This document shows positions 9,093 through 20,608 of a stretch of 64,000 bases of DNA, piece by piece. This DNA comes from Parvularcula sp. BBD 1991-13 (lineage in GTDB: Bacteria > Pseudomonadota > Alphaproteobacteria > Caulobacterales > Parvularculaceae): positions 124,001 through 188,000 of the forward strand of contig LYSZ01000006.1 of the NCBI GenBank assembly GCA_001657385.1, read 5' to 3'. A program made the position numbers and the translations under genes. How positions within the stretch are numbered: the first letter of the stretch is position 1; every line of letters starts with the position of its first letter. The notes beneath the pieces are model-generated. The model searched no databases, had not been told where the DNA came from, and was given only the letters and a program-made list of their open reading frames with translations.

Positions 9093-11018
9093 TCACCCCG
9101 TCCGGGTCGACCCGCGGCGGCGCCGTTCGGCGAGGCTGCGCGGATCGATGGCGGGACGCGCCGCGGGATTTTTCGCCGCCACCGCCGTCATGATGTCGCG
9201 CGCCCGCGGCCCCGCCGCGCGCGAGCCGCCGATCCCGTGCTCGACGATCACCGCGCAGGCGTAGCGCGGATTGTCGAACGGCATGAACGAGACGAACAGC
9301 GCGTGATCGCGCCGCTCCCACGGCAGGTCCTCCTGATCGGTCAGGCCCCGGGCCCGCTCCTCCTTGGTGATCCGGAACACCTGGCTGGTCCCGGTCTTGC
9401 CGGCCATGCGCCAGGCGGGATCTTCAAGGCGCGAGCGCGCCGCCGTGCCCCATTCGTTGACCACCGCGTCCATGCCGGAACGCACAAGCTCAAGATGGTC
9501 CGGATCGACCTTGACCGGCGGCGGCGTCGGCGCCGGCGGGGCGAGATCGCCGACCGCGCGCACCAGGCGCGGGCGCACCTCGCGGCCGCTGGCGATCCGC
9601 GCCGCCATGACCGCAAGCTGGAGCGGCGTCGCCGTCACATATCCCTGCCCGACGATGCAGGAGAGGGTTTCGCCCTGGAACCAGGGCTGGTTTTCCGGCG
9701 AGCCCGCGAAGCGCAGCTTTTTCCATTCGCGGTCGGGAACGACGCCCCGGCGCTGTCCGGAAATGCCCAGCTCGTATGTCTCTCCAAGGCCGAAGCGCCG
9801 GGCGACGTCCGCCAGCAGGTCGATGTCGAGGGTCTTGGCGATTTCGTAGAAATAGACGTTGCACGAATTCTTGATCGCCCCGCGCATGTCGAGCGTTCCA
9901 TGCCCGCCCCGTTTCCAGCAGTGGAAGAAACGGTTGCCGTACCATGTCCGCCCGTTGCAGAAGGTCCGCTGACTCGGCGACACGCCGGATTCCATCGCCG
10001 CGATGGCGCTGATCATCTTCAGGGTCGAGCCGGGCGCATAAACGCCGGCGAGCGGCTTGTTCAACAGCGGCTTGTACGGACTTTCGTTCAGCTCCCGCCA
10101 CAGCGCGGGATCGATGCCGACATTGAAATCGTTGGGATTGAAGCCCGGGGTCGAGGCCATCACCAGGATATCGCCGGTCACGACGTCGAGGACGACGGCG
10201 GACGCGCTCTCGCCGGCGAGGACTTCCATCGCTTTTTGCTGCAACTCCGCGTCGATGGTGAGCGCCAGCGTCTTGCCCTGCGCCGGCGGAATCGCGGTGT
10301 CGTCAAGCTCCTCCATGACGCGGCCATGGGCGTTGATGCGCACCTTCATTTCCCCGGCGGCGCCGCGCAGTTCCCGGTCATAGGTGCGCTCCAGCCCGTC
10401 GCGCCCGACCTTGAAACCTGGCTGGCGCAGGAGATTGCGCTCCGCATCGCTGTCCTGCTGGGCGAGATCACGCTCGGTCACCGCGCCGACATAGCCGATG
10501 ACGAAGGCCGACGCGGCCCCCAGCGGATAGTCGCGGGTCTCGCCCACATCCGGCAGGACGCCGGGAATATGCGGCAAGCGGAAATTGATCTTCGAGAAAT
10601 CGTCCCAGGTGAGATTGTCCTCGATCTCCACCGGGGTGAAGGCGCCGCCGCGCCGGATCTGGCGCTTGATGCGCGCCCGGCGTTCGTCGCTGACGGGCAC
10701 GATCTCGGAGATCTTGTCCAGCGCCGCCTCGACGTCGCGGGCCTGTTCCGGCACCAGCAGTACACGGAAGTTCTGCCGGTTGGAGGCGAGCACATTGCCG
10801 AAACGGTCGACGATCTCGCCGCGCAGGGGCGTCAGCACGCGGCGCTTGAACTGGTTTTCCTCCGCGAGATCGAGATATTTCTGGTGGTCCTTGACCTGGA
10901 GCTGGTAAAGCCGGCCGCCGATCACCGCAAAGAGGGCGCTGACCCCGCCGCCAAGCATCAGCGTGCGCCGCGAGACGACTTCCTGGCGCTCCGGGTCGTG
11001 GCTGTTGATGCGCACCAT
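9093..11018 (-). CDS. mrdA: Penicillin-binding protein 2, elongation transpeptidase
   Basis: 641 residues. One N-terminal membrane anchor (about 17-40), a dimerisation/pedestal domain with GEIVDRFGNVLASN (about 70-85), then a transpeptidase domain. Active-site motifs are complete: STLK in YAPGSTLKMISA, SCN in AIKNSCNVYFYE, and KTG in RMAGKTGTSQVF. It cross-links new wall in the RodA-PBP2 complex and is the target of mecillinam-type beta-lactams. It sits between mreD (12 bases) and rodA (4 bases), so it is co-transcribed. The C-terminal tail after the last motif is short and basic. Confidence 0.96.
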   Translation of the reverse strand: MVRINSHDPERQEVVSRRTLMLGGGVSALFAVIGGRLYQLQVKDHQKYLDLAEENQFKRRVLTPLRGEIVDRFGNVLASNRQNFRVLLVPEQARDVEAALDKISEIVPVSDERRARIKRQIRRGGAFTPVEIEDNLTWDDFSKINFRLPHIPGVLPDVGETRDYPLGAASAFVIGYVGAVTERDLAQQDSDAERNLLRQPGFKVGRDGLERTYDRELRGAAGEMKVRINAHGRVMEELDDTAIPPAQGKTLALTIDAELQQKAMEVLAGESASAVVLDVVTGDILVMASTPGFNPNDFNVGIDPALWRELNESPYKPLLNKPLAGVYAPGSTLKMISAIAAMESGVSPSQRTFCNGRTWYGNRFFHCWKRGGHGTLDMRGAIKNSCNVYFYEIAKTLDIDLLADVARRFGLGETYELGISGQRRGVVPDREWKKLRFAGSPENQPWFQGETLSCIVGQGYVTATPLQLAVMAARIASGREVRPRLVRAVGDLAPPAPTPPPVKVDPDHLELVRSGMDAVVNEWGTAARSRLEDPAWRMAGKTGTSQVFRITKEERARGLTDQEDLPWERRDHALFVSFMPFDNPRYACAVIVEHGIGGSRAAGPRARDIMTAVAAKNPAARPAIDPRSLAERRRRGSTRTG

Positions 11019-11030
11019 GCCGCCCGCCCC

Positions 11031-11543
11031 CTACGCCTCGACCAGCACGCGGCGGTGCAACTCGCTGAAGACCGCCGCGAACAAGGGATAGATCGCCACC
11101 GTCGCCGCCATCTGGAAGATCAGCGGCCACACCGGCAGCAGCGCGCCGGACATCAGGCTCATCACCAGCCACAGCATGAGGCTGGCGCTCGCCGCCGCCA
11201 GGGCGAACCCGAGCAGGACGACCATCTGCTCGCGGCCGTTGAAATAGGACCGCTGGGACAGAACGATGTACTGAACGACGAGATAAACGACCGCCCACAG
11301 GCCGAACGGCCCGCCCATCAGCAGGTCCTGCAGAATGCCGATGAAAAAGACGCCCACGGACGGCAACAGGTCGGGGCCGTAGATCGACCAGAAGAATATC
11401 ACCACCAGCGGGATGATCGGCGTCGGCGCCCATCCCTCGAACAGCCGCAGCGGCAGGGCGAGGAGAATGACGCCGAGAAAGCCGAGAAACGTCGGCGCCA
11501 GGGATTTGGCGAGCCGCATCAGGTTTTCCGCGCGGTATCCCAT
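11031..11543 (-). CDS. mreD: Rod-shape-determining protein MreD
   Basis: 170 residues with five or six hydrophobic helices, the normal size for MreD, the poorly conserved inner-membrane member of the elongasome. The segment PDLLPSVGVFFIGILQDLLMGGPFGLWA is the most conserved MreD region. Assignment is helped by its place between mreC (3 bases upstream) and mrdA. It probably links MreC to the membrane complex. Confidence 0.92.
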   Translation of the reverse strand: MGYRAENLMRLAKSLAPTFLGFLGVILLALPLRLFEGWAPTPIIPLVVIFFWSIYGPDLLPSVGVFFIGILQDLLMGGPFGLWAVVYLVVQYIVLSQRSYFNGREQMVVLLGFALAAASASLMLWLVMSLMSGALLPVWPLIFQMAATVAIYPLFAAVFSELHRRVLVEA

Positions 11544-11546
11544 GGC

Positions 11547-12515
11547 CTATCCCTCCGACGGCAGGACTGCAGAGGCCGGCGTGACCGGCGCAACGCCCCG
11601 CGCGGCCACCGTTCCCTCGCCGCCGCGCCGCGCCGGCGCGGCGTCGGCGGCCGACAGGGAGGCGCCGTCGTCCGGGCTCGGAAATTCGTAGTTGATGATG
11701 CGCACCATCCGGGTGCGAACGTAATCGGCGTAAAGGCCGATGACGATGTCCTTGCCGCTGACGCGGTCGACGACCCCCACCGGCAGGCCGCGGGGAAGCG
11801 CGCCCCCGGCGCCGGAGGTGACGACCCGCTGGCCCGGCGCCGGCGCGCTGACGTCGCCGTCGACCGTGACGTCGATCACGGGTTTCTTGCGCGTGTTGCC
11901 GACGAGGATGCCTTCGACGTCGGCGCCCTCGATATAGACCGGCACGCGGCTTTGAATATCGGTGAGGAGAAGAATGCGCGAGGCCGCCGCGCCGGTGTGG
12001 ACGACGCGCCCGACAAGGCCGTTCTCGTCGACCACGGCCATGCCCGCCTCGACATTGCGGGCGCGCCCGGCGTTGACGATCATCGAGCGGGAAAAGGCGT
12101 CGTTCGCCTCGCCGATGACGAAGGCGTCGACCGGCTGGGCCTGCGGCGGCGCCTGGTAGGTCTGGAGGCCCTCATAGGAGGCGACGATGGCGCGCAACTC
12201 CAGCGCGTCCTGCATCCACTGGCGCAGTTCGGCGTTTTCCTCGCGCAGGGCCTCGTTCTGCTCCAGGATGCGGAAATAGTCGCCGACATAGCCGATGAGG
12301 TCGTTCACATAGGCGATCGGACCGGCGAACACCTCCAGCACCGGGGCGGCGGCGTCGATCACCCCCTCGCGGGCCTTCTGGAAAACGGAAGCCTGAGCGG
12401 AATAAAGACTGGAGAGCAGGAGCAGCACGGACACCATGATCAACAGGACAAGAGTGAACCGCGGGGCTGACCTGCGCCCCAGCCCTTCCCGTCTGTCCTG
12501 ACCTAGATAATCCAT
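11547..12515 (-). CDS. mreC: Rod-shape-determining protein MreC
   Basis: 322 residues. A short cytoplasmic start, one transmembrane helix (about 23-45), a coiled coil (about 80-115, with EQNEALREENAELRQWM) and a periplasmic beta-barrel domain containing the conserved GLVGRVVHTG and RSRVPVYIEG-like strands. MreC activates PBP2 in the periplasm. The last 50 residues are Ala/Pro-rich and probably disordered. It follows mreB after a 105-base gap and is 3 bases from mreD. Confidence 0.95.
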   Translation of the reverse strand: MDYLGQDRREGLGRRSAPRFTLVLLIMVSVLLLLSSLYSAQASVFQKAREGVIDAAAPVLEVFAGPIAYVNDLIGYVGDYFRILEQNEALREENAELRQWMQDALELRAIVASYEGLQTYQAPPQAQPVDAFVIGEANDAFSRSMIVNAGRARNVEAGMAVVDENGLVGRVVHTGAAASRILLLTDIQSRVPVYIEGADVEGILVGNTRKKPVIDVTVDGDVSAPAPGQRVVTSGAGGALPRGLPVGVVDRVSGKDIVIGLYADYVRTRMVRIINYEFPSPDDGASLSAADAAPARRGGEGTVAARGVAPVTPASAVLPSEG

Positions 12516-12620
12516 ACCGCGATGTTATACCCCGTTGCGAACCGCCGTTCTATCCGCATTTGAGCTAAATTGCCGGGCCCCGCGCCGTTGCGGACGCCGG
12601 CGCCTGTCCGCCCGCGCGCC

Positions 12621-13731
<1,111 letters not shown>

Positions 13732-13953
13732 CGCCGCAAGGAAACTTATGCGCAGCGTCGGCGGGTCCCCATCCGGCGCCGGATCGGCGCCTGTTCGGTG
13801 CGGCTTCGGGACGAGCCCGGTGCGAAAAGCGGACGGCCCGGCCCCGGCGCTTCACGGCGCAACAACGATAATCCGGCCCGCGATCCAGTCATCTCCTTGA
13901 GTTGAACGTTAACAGGATTCTCGCCGCCGGAAGCAATCACGAACCGGCGATTG

Positions 13954-14730
13954 TTAAAGCGCTCCTTCGTCGCGGCGCATGCGGCGGTAAACCCACCTGG
14001 CGAACAGCAAAAACCCGAGCCAAGCGGCGATGATCAAAACGATCAGCGCGACATTCCTCGGCTCCCGGCTGGTGAAAAAGTCGACGACGCCGGAAACGCC
14101 CTCCTTCAGCGCCTCGGCGGTCGGCACGACCGTACTGATGACGGCGACGACGAGGATTTTCGGCACGATCCCGACCCCGGTGCCGAGCCAGAATTTCCAC
14201 ATCGGAATATGCGCCGCGCCCGCCGTGGCGTTGACGACGATGAACGGCGCGGACGGAACGACCCGCACCAGCCCGCTGGCGAGCACGCCATGGCGGCCGA
14301 TGAAGCCGATCGTCTTCTGCACGCGGTCGCCGCCGAGCTTCAACACCCAGCGTCCGCCGAGAAAGTGGCCGAGGCCGAAGGTCAGGGTCGCGCTCGCCAT
14401 GGTCGCGAGCCAGGAATAAACCGCGCCGTTCTGCGGTCCGAAGGCGATCACCGTCGCCGTGATCAGAAGGATTTGCGGGAACCCGGTCAGGGCGAGCAGC
14501 GAAAACACCGAGATGACGCCGATCAGCGCCCAGGGCGAATTGGCCGCCCGCGCCATCAGCTCGGTCAGTTTCTCTTCCGCGTTCTCGTTTTCAAGCTGCA
14601 GCCATTGCTGGCCGAACACGAACATCGCCACCACGAAGACAAGAAGGACGGCGGAGACGGCGAACGACGTCATCGCCTTGGCGTCCATCTCATTGAGAAA
14701 GCGTCCGAGATGACGCAAGAACTCAACCAT
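13954..14730 (-). CDS. TVP38/TMEM64 (DedA-like, SNARE-associated fold) membrane protein
   Basis: About 258 residues. An N-terminal helix, then a VTT/SNARE-assoc domain with several membrane helices; GHFLGGRWVLKLGG followed by IGFIGRHGVLASGLVRVVPSAPFIVVNATAGA is the family signature, with the reentrant loop Arg. Relatives are lipid scramblases or DedA-type undecaprenyl/phospholipid flippases; the substrate here is unknown. The frame stays open to an ATG at 14790, but that adds a polar stretch of 20 residues; the ATG at 14730 gives the usual start. It is followed downstream by a gap facing mreB. Confidence 0.8.
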   Translation of the reverse strand: MVEFLRHLGRFLNEMDAKAMTSFAVSAVLLVFVVAMFVFGQQWLQLENENAEEKLTELMARAANSPWALIGVISVFSLLALTGFPQILLITATVIAFGPQNGAVYSWLATMASATLTFGLGHFLGGRWVLKLGGDRVQKTIGFIGRHGVLASGLVRVVPSAPFIVVNATAGAAHIPMWKFWLGTGVGIVPKILVVAVISTVVPTAEALKEGVSGVVDFFTSREPRNVALIVLIIAAWLGFLLFARWVYRRMRRDEGAL

Positions 14731-15096
14731 ACCAAACGGTTCCCGGCTTTCGGACCCGCCCGGAACAGTCCGATCGCCAATCATAGTCATCGGGGGCGGA
14801 CGCCCGGCGCGACGCCGGTCCGAAAGCCATCCGCGGCGCCCCGGAAAGCGCCCTCGGAAAAACCCGTTTCAGCAGGCTCGCCATCACAATTGCAGGCGCC
14901 GCCGCACGGCGGCGGGTCGGCTGCGCGTCCGTCAGGCAACCGGAGCGCATAACCCCTCCCCCAGTCCCAAGCACAGGCGTCTTGATTACCCCCGCCAGCG
15001 GGCGAAAGCAACGCCCGCACTGCGCCGGATACTGCATAAACCGCGGCGCGATCCGGCGCGGGAGGTCAGCCGGGGGCCGCGCGACGCGACGCCGGA
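14731..15096. other. Intergenic region without a recognised gene
   Basis: 366 bases between the valS stop and the TVP38 start. GC-rich, with overlapping short frames that have no family resemblance. An 8-base inverted repeat ATCCGGCG...CGCCGGAT (15051-15058 and 15090-15097) sits just past the valS stop but lacks a T-tract, so it is at best a factor-dependent terminator or mRNA end stabiliser. Confidence 0.5.
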
Positions 15097-18027
15097 TTAC
15101 AAATTATCAAGGCGCGACAGGGCGGCGCCCAGCTTTTCAAGCTCGGCCTCGTAACCGGCGCGGCGCTGATGCTGCTCCTCGACAACCTCCCGGGGCGCGC
15201 GTTCGACGAACTTCCGGTTGGCGAGCTTCTTGTCGATGGCGGCGATTTCCTTCGCCGCCTTCGCCTGCTCTTTTTCAAGGCGGACTTTCTCCGCCGCGAT
15301 GTCGATGAAGTCCGCGACCGGCAGGGCGGCGACGGCGTCGCCATGGACGATCTGCACCGCGCCCTTCGGCGCCGTGTCGGCGAGAGAAATGTCGGACAGG
15401 CGCGCGAGCCGTCCGATCACGTCCTTGTTCGCCTCAAGCCGCGCGCGCGCCGACGCCTCGCCGCCGATGAACGCCAGCGGGATTTTTGCCGCAGCGGGCA
15501 CGTTCATCTCCTGACGGACAGACCGGATCGACGTGATCAGCTCGATCACCCAGTTGATCTCCGCCGCGGCCCCGGCGCTTGCAAGGCGCGGCTCATGGCG
15601 CGGCCATTCGGAGACGATCAGGCGTTTGTCCGACATCGCCAGCGCGCCCCACAATTCCTCGGTGACGAAGGGCATGAACGGATGCAGGAGGCCGAGAATG
15701 CGGCCCAGCGCCCAGGCCGCCGTCGCGCGGGTCTCGTCTTTCTCCGCGCCGTCCGCCCCCTGCAACGCCGGCTTGGCGAGTTCGAGATACCAGTCGCAGA
15801 AGACGTTCCAGGTGAATTTGTAGATCGCGCCCGCCGCGTCGTTGAAGCGGTAAGCCTCCAGCTCGCGCGTCACGGCCGCGGCGCATTCATTCGCTTCGTG
15901 CACGATCCATTTGTTGACGCCCAGCGTCGCCGCGGCGGGATCGAAATCCGCCCGCCGCGCGCAGCCGTTCATCTCGCAGAACCGCGCCGCGTTCCACAGC
16001 TTCGTGCCGAAATTGCGGTAGCCCTCGAAGCGCTGCTCCGACAGGCGGATATTGCGGCCCTGGGCGGCCTGCGAGGCCATGGTGAACCGCAGCGCGTCCG
16101 CGCCGTACGCGTCGATCAGCTTCAGGGGGTCGATGACGTTGCCCTTCGACTTCGACATCTTCTGACCCTTCTCGTCGAGGACGAGGGCGTGAATGTAAAC
16201 GTCTTTGAACGGAACGCATTTCTGAAAGTGAAGCCCCATCATCATCATCCGGGCGACCCAGAAAAAGATGATGTCATGCGCCGTGCTCAGGACGGTGGTG
16301 GGGTAGTGGCGTTGCAGAAGGGCGCCCTCGGCCTCCGGCCCGTCCGGCCAGCCCAGGGTGGAGAACGGCCACAGGGCGGAGGAGAACCAGGTGTCGAGGA
16401 CGTCGGGGTCGCGCGCCAGAACGGCTTTGGTCAGTTCGTTCGTTTCAACATCGATGTCGCTTGCAACGCTTTCGCCCAAAGACACTTCAACCGCGTCTCC
16501 ATAAAACTCTTTCGCTTTTTCGAGCGCTTCCGCGTCCGTATGGGCGACAAACACCTGGTCGTCTCCGGGCATCAGGCGCCCTTCCGTGGACTTCACAGGT
16601 CCGTACCAGGCCGGGATGCGGTGCCCCCACCAGAGCTGGCGGGAGATGCACCACGGCTCGATATTGCGCATCCACTGGAAATAGGTCTTGGTCCAGTGTT
16701 CCGGCACGAAACGGGTCTCGCCCGCCTCCACCGCCTCGATGGCGGGCCTGGCCAGCGCCTCGGCGTTGGCGAACCACTGGTCGGTCAGCATCGGCTCGAC
16801 GACGACGCCGGAGCGGTCGCCGAAGGGCTGCATGATCTTCTTGTCCTCGACCTTGATCAGATTGCCGTCTTTCTCGATGTCAGCGACGATTTTTTCACGC
16901 GCCTCGAAACGGTCGAGGCCGCGATAAGCGTCCGGCACCAGGTTGAGCCCGTCCACATAGGCCGCGTCCGGCGCGCCCGCCACCCCCAACAGCCGTTTCG
17001 CCTTCGCCGCCGCAGCAGCATAATGATCGCCGTCGGCGCGCATGGCGCCTTTCGCGTCCATCAGCCGGTACATGGGAATGCCGGCGCGGCGGGCGACCTG
17101 GTAATCGTTGAAATCATGGGCGCCGGTGATCTTCACCGCGCCGGAGCCGAAATCCGGGTCCGGATAATCGTCGACGATGATCGGGATCAGGCGGCGATGC
17201 TCTTTCGGGCCGACCGGGATCTCGCACAGCTTGCCGACGATCGGCGCGTAGCGCGCGTCGGACGGATGCACCGCGACGGAGCCGTCGCCGAGCATGGTTT
17301 CCGGCCTTGTCGTGGCGATGGAGATGTAATCGCGCGTCTCGCTCAAGGTCACGTTCCCGTCCGCGTCCTTTTCCACATACTCGTAGGTCTCGCCGCCCGC
17401 GAGGGGATATCTGAAATGCCAGAAATGGCCGTCGACCTCGCGGTTCTCGACCTCGAGGTCGGAGATCGCCGTCTCGAAATGCGGGTCCCAGTTCACGAGG
17501 CGCTTGTCGCGATAGATGAGGCCCTCGTTGTAAAGCTCGACAAAGACCTTCATCACCGCCCGGACCATCTGGTCGTCGGGCGCGCCGTCCGCGCCCATGG
17601 TGAAGCGCTCGCGGCTCCAGTCGCAGGATGCGCCGAGGCGCTTCAGCTGGTTGATGATCCGCCCGCCGCTTTCATGGCGCCATCGCCAGACCCGCTCGAC
17701 GAACGCCTCGCGGCCCATGGAGCGGCGATCCTCGTTGCCCGCCTCGGCGAGTTGGCGCTCGACCACCATCTGCGTCGCGATCCCGGCGTGATCCGTGCCC
17801 GGCTGCCACAGGACCGAGCGGCCGCGCATGCGCTCGAACCGCGACAGCACGTCCTGCAACGTGTTGTTGAGCGCGTGCCCCATATGCAGGCTGCCGGTCA
17901 CGTTCGGCGGCGGGATGACGATGGTGAAGGGCTCGCCCTCGCCCGACGGCTTGAAGGCGCCGGACTGCTCCCACGCCTCGTAGATCCGGGGCTCGGCTTC
18001 GGCGAAATCGAAATTCTTGTCCAGCAT
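15097..18027 (-). CDS. valS: Valyl-tRNA synthetase
   Basis: 976 residues, normal for class Ia ValRS. HIGH motif variant in PPPNVTGSLHMGHALN (about 38-53), the CP1 editing domain around 200-400, KMSKS in EKGQKMSKSKGNVIDP, the anticodon-binding domain after it, and a C-terminal coiled-coil (EKVRLEKEQAKAAKEIAAID) that contacts tRNA. It charges tRNA-Val and clears threonine by editing. It has no close partner gene; gaps of 366 and 133 bases separate it from its neighbours. Confidence 0.98.
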   Translation of the reverse strand: MLDKNFDFAEAEPRIYEAWEQSGAFKPSGEGEPFTIVIPPPNVTGSLHMGHALNNTLQDVLSRFERMRGRSVLWQPGTDHAGIATQMVVERQLAEAGNEDRRSMGREAFVERVWRWRHESGGRIINQLKRLGASCDWSRERFTMGADGAPDDQMVRAVMKVFVELYNEGLIYRDKRLVNWDPHFETAISDLEVENREVDGHFWHFRYPLAGGETYEYVEKDADGNVTLSETRDYISIATTRPETMLGDGSVAVHPSDARYAPIVGKLCEIPVGPKEHRRLIPIIVDDYPDPDFGSGAVKITGAHDFNDYQVARRAGIPMYRLMDAKGAMRADGDHYAAAAAKAKRLLGVAGAPDAAYVDGLNLVPDAYRGLDRFEAREKIVADIEKDGNLIKVEDKKIMQPFGDRSGVVVEPMLTDQWFANAEALARPAIEAVEAGETRFVPEHWTKTYFQWMRNIEPWCISRQLWWGHRIPAWYGPVKSTEGRLMPGDDQVFVAHTDAEALEKAKEFYGDAVEVSLGESVASDIDVETNELTKAVLARDPDVLDTWFSSALWPFSTLGWPDGPEAEGALLQRHYPTTVLSTAHDIIFFWVARMMMMGLHFQKCVPFKDVYIHALVLDEKGQKMSKSKGNVIDPLKLIDAYGADALRFTMASQAAQGRNIRLSEQRFEGYRNFGTKLWNAARFCEMNGCARRADFDPAAATLGVNKWIVHEANECAAAVTRELEAYRFNDAAGAIYKFTWNVFCDWYLELAKPALQGADGAEKDETRATAAWALGRILGLLHPFMPFVTEELWGALAMSDKRLIVSEWPRHEPRLASAGAAAEINWVIELITSIRSVRQEMNVPAAAKIPLAFIGGEASARARLEANKDVIGRLARLSDISLADTAPKGAVQIVHGDAVAALPVADFIDIAAEKVRLEKEQAKAAKEIAAIDKKLANRKFVERAPREVVEEQHQRRAGYEAELEKLGAALSRLDNL

Positions 18028-18160
18028 GGCGGCGTCTTCTCACATCACGGCGGTCGAAATCAAAGGCGAGCCGGCGGTGTAGCGCCGCCGACCGCCCGGA
18101 GCAACGATATAGGGGTCTTATCGCACGATTTCGGCCGGGCGCGGGCCCGGGAAGCGGGGA

Positions 18161-20392
18161 TTACTCCCGGGCCGGGGCCAGGCCGGTGTGTTCGGCGAGG
18201 AACGCCCACATGTCGGCGTATTCCTCGATGATCTTGTCGGTCGGCTTGCCCGCGCCGTGGCCGGCCCGGGTCTCGACCCGGATCAGATGGGGAGCGTCGC
18301 CGATATCCGCCGCCTGAAGCGCCGCGGCGTATTTGAAGCTGTGGCCCGGCGCGACGCGGTCGTCAGTGTCGGCCGTCGTCACCAGGATCGCCGGGTAGTC
18401 CGCGCCGTCGCGGATATTGTGATAGGGCGAATAAGCGTAGAGGTTTTCGAAATCCTCCTCGTTTGCCGGATCGCCGTAATCGTCGACCCAGAACCGGCCG
18501 GCGGTGAACTGGTTGAAGCGCAGCATGTCCATCACGCCGACGGCGGGCAGGCCCGCTGCGAAAAGATCCGGACGCTGATTGATCACCGCGCCGACCAGGA
18601 GCCCGCCGTTCGAGCCGCCCTGAACCGCCAGCTTGCCGGGGGCCGTTACTCCCTCCGCGATCAGGTGTTCGCCCGCCGCGATGAAATCGTCGAACACATT
18701 CTGCTTGTTGAGGAGCCGGCCGGCGTCATGCCACGCCTTGCCGTACTCCCCGCCGCCGCGGATATTGGCCAGCGCGAAGACGCCGCCCATCTCCATCCAG
18801 GCGAGGCGCGTGGTGCTGTAGCTCGGCGCGATCGAGACGTTGAAGCCGCCATAGCCGTAAAGCAGCGTCGGCGCGCCCGCGGAGAGATCGGTGTCCTTGT
18901 GGCGGCTGAGGAACATGGGCACGCGCGTTCCGTCCTTCGATTCGTAAAACGTCTGCTCGACGACGAAGTCGTCCGGGTCGAAGGGCGCGTCGGCTTCCTT
19001 GAAGACGCTCTGTTCGCCGGTCTCGACATCGACGCGGAAGATCGTACCCGGACGGTTGAAGCTGGAGAACGAGTAGAACGTTTCCATATCGCCGGGCTCG
19101 CCGGAAAAGGCGCTCGCCGAGCCGACGCCCGGCAGCGCCAGGGCGCCGAGGTCGCGACCGTCCAGGGCGACCATGCGGATGACGGATTTGACGTCTTCCA
19201 GATATTCCACGAACAGCCGGTCGCCGGCGAGCGTCGCGGCGGTCAGAACGCTCGGCGCCTCGCCCGCGACCTCGGTCCATTCCGAACCGGCCCTGTCGAG
19301 CGCCGCCGGCGTGGAGACGATGCGGTTGTTCGGCGCCCCGTCATTGGTGCGGAAGAAATGCCGCCCGGCCGCGGTCGCGATGTAGCTGTAATCATGCTCG
19401 AAGCCGGAGATGAGGTCGACCGGCTCGGCCGCTTCGTCGGCAAGGTCGATCAGCGCCACCTCGTAGCGGTCGTCGGTGCCTTTCCAGACCGTCACCACAA
19501 GCTGTGCGCCGTCGCTCGACACCTCCGCGATGAAATTGTGTTCGGGCGCGTCGGGGTGGGCGTAGACGAGGCGGTCGGCGGCGCTGTCGTCGCCGAGGCG
19601 GTGAAAGTAGACCGCCTGATTGAGGTTAATGCCCTGAAACGCCTCGCCCTCTTCCGGCGCCGGGTAGCGCGAATAGAAAAAGCCCGACCCGTCCTTGGCC
19701 CAGCTCACGCCGGAGAATTTCACCCAGTCGATCGCGTCGGCGAGCGTTTCCCCGGTCTCGACGTCGACAACGCGGATGGTGCGCCAGTCCGAGCCGCCGT
19801 CCTGCACCAGATAGGCGACAAGGCCGCCGTCCGGGCTCGGCTCATAGCTGGCGAGCGCCGTCGCGCCGTCCTCGGACCAGCCGTTCGGGTCCAGAAGGAC
19901 GCGCGGCGCGCCCTCCAGCCCGTCCTGAACGTAGAGAACATACTGGTTCTGAAGCCCGTCATTGCGGCGGAAGAAATAGCGCTCGCCGCGTTTGACGGGG
20001 AGCAGATACTTTTCATAGTCCCACAAGGCGCGCAGCCGCGCCTCGATGGCTTCGCGCTGCGGGAGCGTTTCCAGATAGGCGAACGTCGTCTCGTTCTGGG
20101 CGGCGACCCAGTCCGCCACGGCGTCGTTCTCGCGAATGTCGTCCTCCAGCCAGCGGTAGGGATCGCGCACCTCGACGCCGTGATAGAGGTCGACCTGATC
20201 GACCCGCCTTGTTTCCGGATAAGTCAGGGACATGCTTTCTTCCATGGACGCGCCTTCGGCCGTTGCCGGCCCGGCGACGGCCGCCCTATCGCCTTGCGCC
20301 GCATCATCGCCAGGGGCGCACGCCGACATGAGGCAGACGCCGGCTGCGACAATCGCCGCCCGCGGGGAAAAGGCAAGGATTTGTTCTCTCAT
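18161..20392 (-). CDS. Prolyl oligopeptidase (S9A) with lipoprotein signal
   Basis: 743 residues. The N-terminus has a signal sequence ending in LMSAC, a lipobox, so the enzyme is probably lipid-anchored in the periplasm or outer membrane. A beta-propeller (about 60-430) is followed by the alpha/beta hydrolase domain with nucleophile Ser in GGSNGG, acid in DTDDRVAP and base His in RAGHGAG. It cleaves after proline in short peptides. The frame stays open to 20452, but the ATG at 20392 gives a proper signal peptide, so it is used. It stands alone between valS and popZ. Confidence 0.93.
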   Translation of the reverse strand: MREQILAFSPRAAIVAAGVCLMSACAPGDDAAQGDRAAVAGPATAEGASMEESMSLTYPETRRVDQVDLYHGVEVRDPYRWLEDDIRENDAVADWVAAQNETTFAYLETLPQREAIEARLRALWDYEKYLLPVKRGERYFFRRNDGLQNQYVLYVQDGLEGAPRVLLDPNGWSEDGATALASYEPSPDGGLVAYLVQDGGSDWRTIRVVDVETGETLADAIDWVKFSGVSWAKDGSGFFYSRYPAPEEGEAFQGINLNQAVYFHRLGDDSAADRLVYAHPDAPEHNFIAEVSSDGAQLVVTVWKGTDDRYEVALIDLADEAAEPVDLISGFEHDYSYIATAAGRHFFRTNDGAPNNRIVSTPAALDRAGSEWTEVAGEAPSVLTAATLAGDRLFVEYLEDVKSVIRMVALDGRDLGALALPGVGSASAFSGEPGDMETFYSFSSFNRPGTIFRVDVETGEQSVFKEADAPFDPDDFVVEQTFYESKDGTRVPMFLSRHKDTDLSAGAPTLLYGYGGFNVSIAPSYSTTRLAWMEMGGVFALANIRGGGEYGKAWHDAGRLLNKQNVFDDFIAAGEHLIAEGVTAPGKLAVQGGSNGGLLVGAVINQRPDLFAAGLPAVGVMDMLRFNQFTAGRFWVDDYGDPANEEDFENLYAYSPYHNIRDGADYPAILVTTADTDDRVAPGHSFKYAAALQAADIGDAPHLIRVETRAGHGAGKPTDKIIEEYADMWAFLAEHTGLAPARE

Positions 20393-20608
20393 CACCACAC
20401 CGAATATTGCTAGCTGACGCCGGCACGGTAGGCGACTTTCACAAAACTGCAACTCTCGTTCAATAAGGCGGCGACGGATTTACAGTATTCGCCGGATGAT
20501 GTTCCCGGTTTTATTAGCGCGCCGACCGTCGACGCCCCCTGCAAAAAACCGCAAGAACGAGCCGCGCGAAGAACGGCGCGGCGCTTGAAGGCCGGGAAGG
20601 CGCAAGGG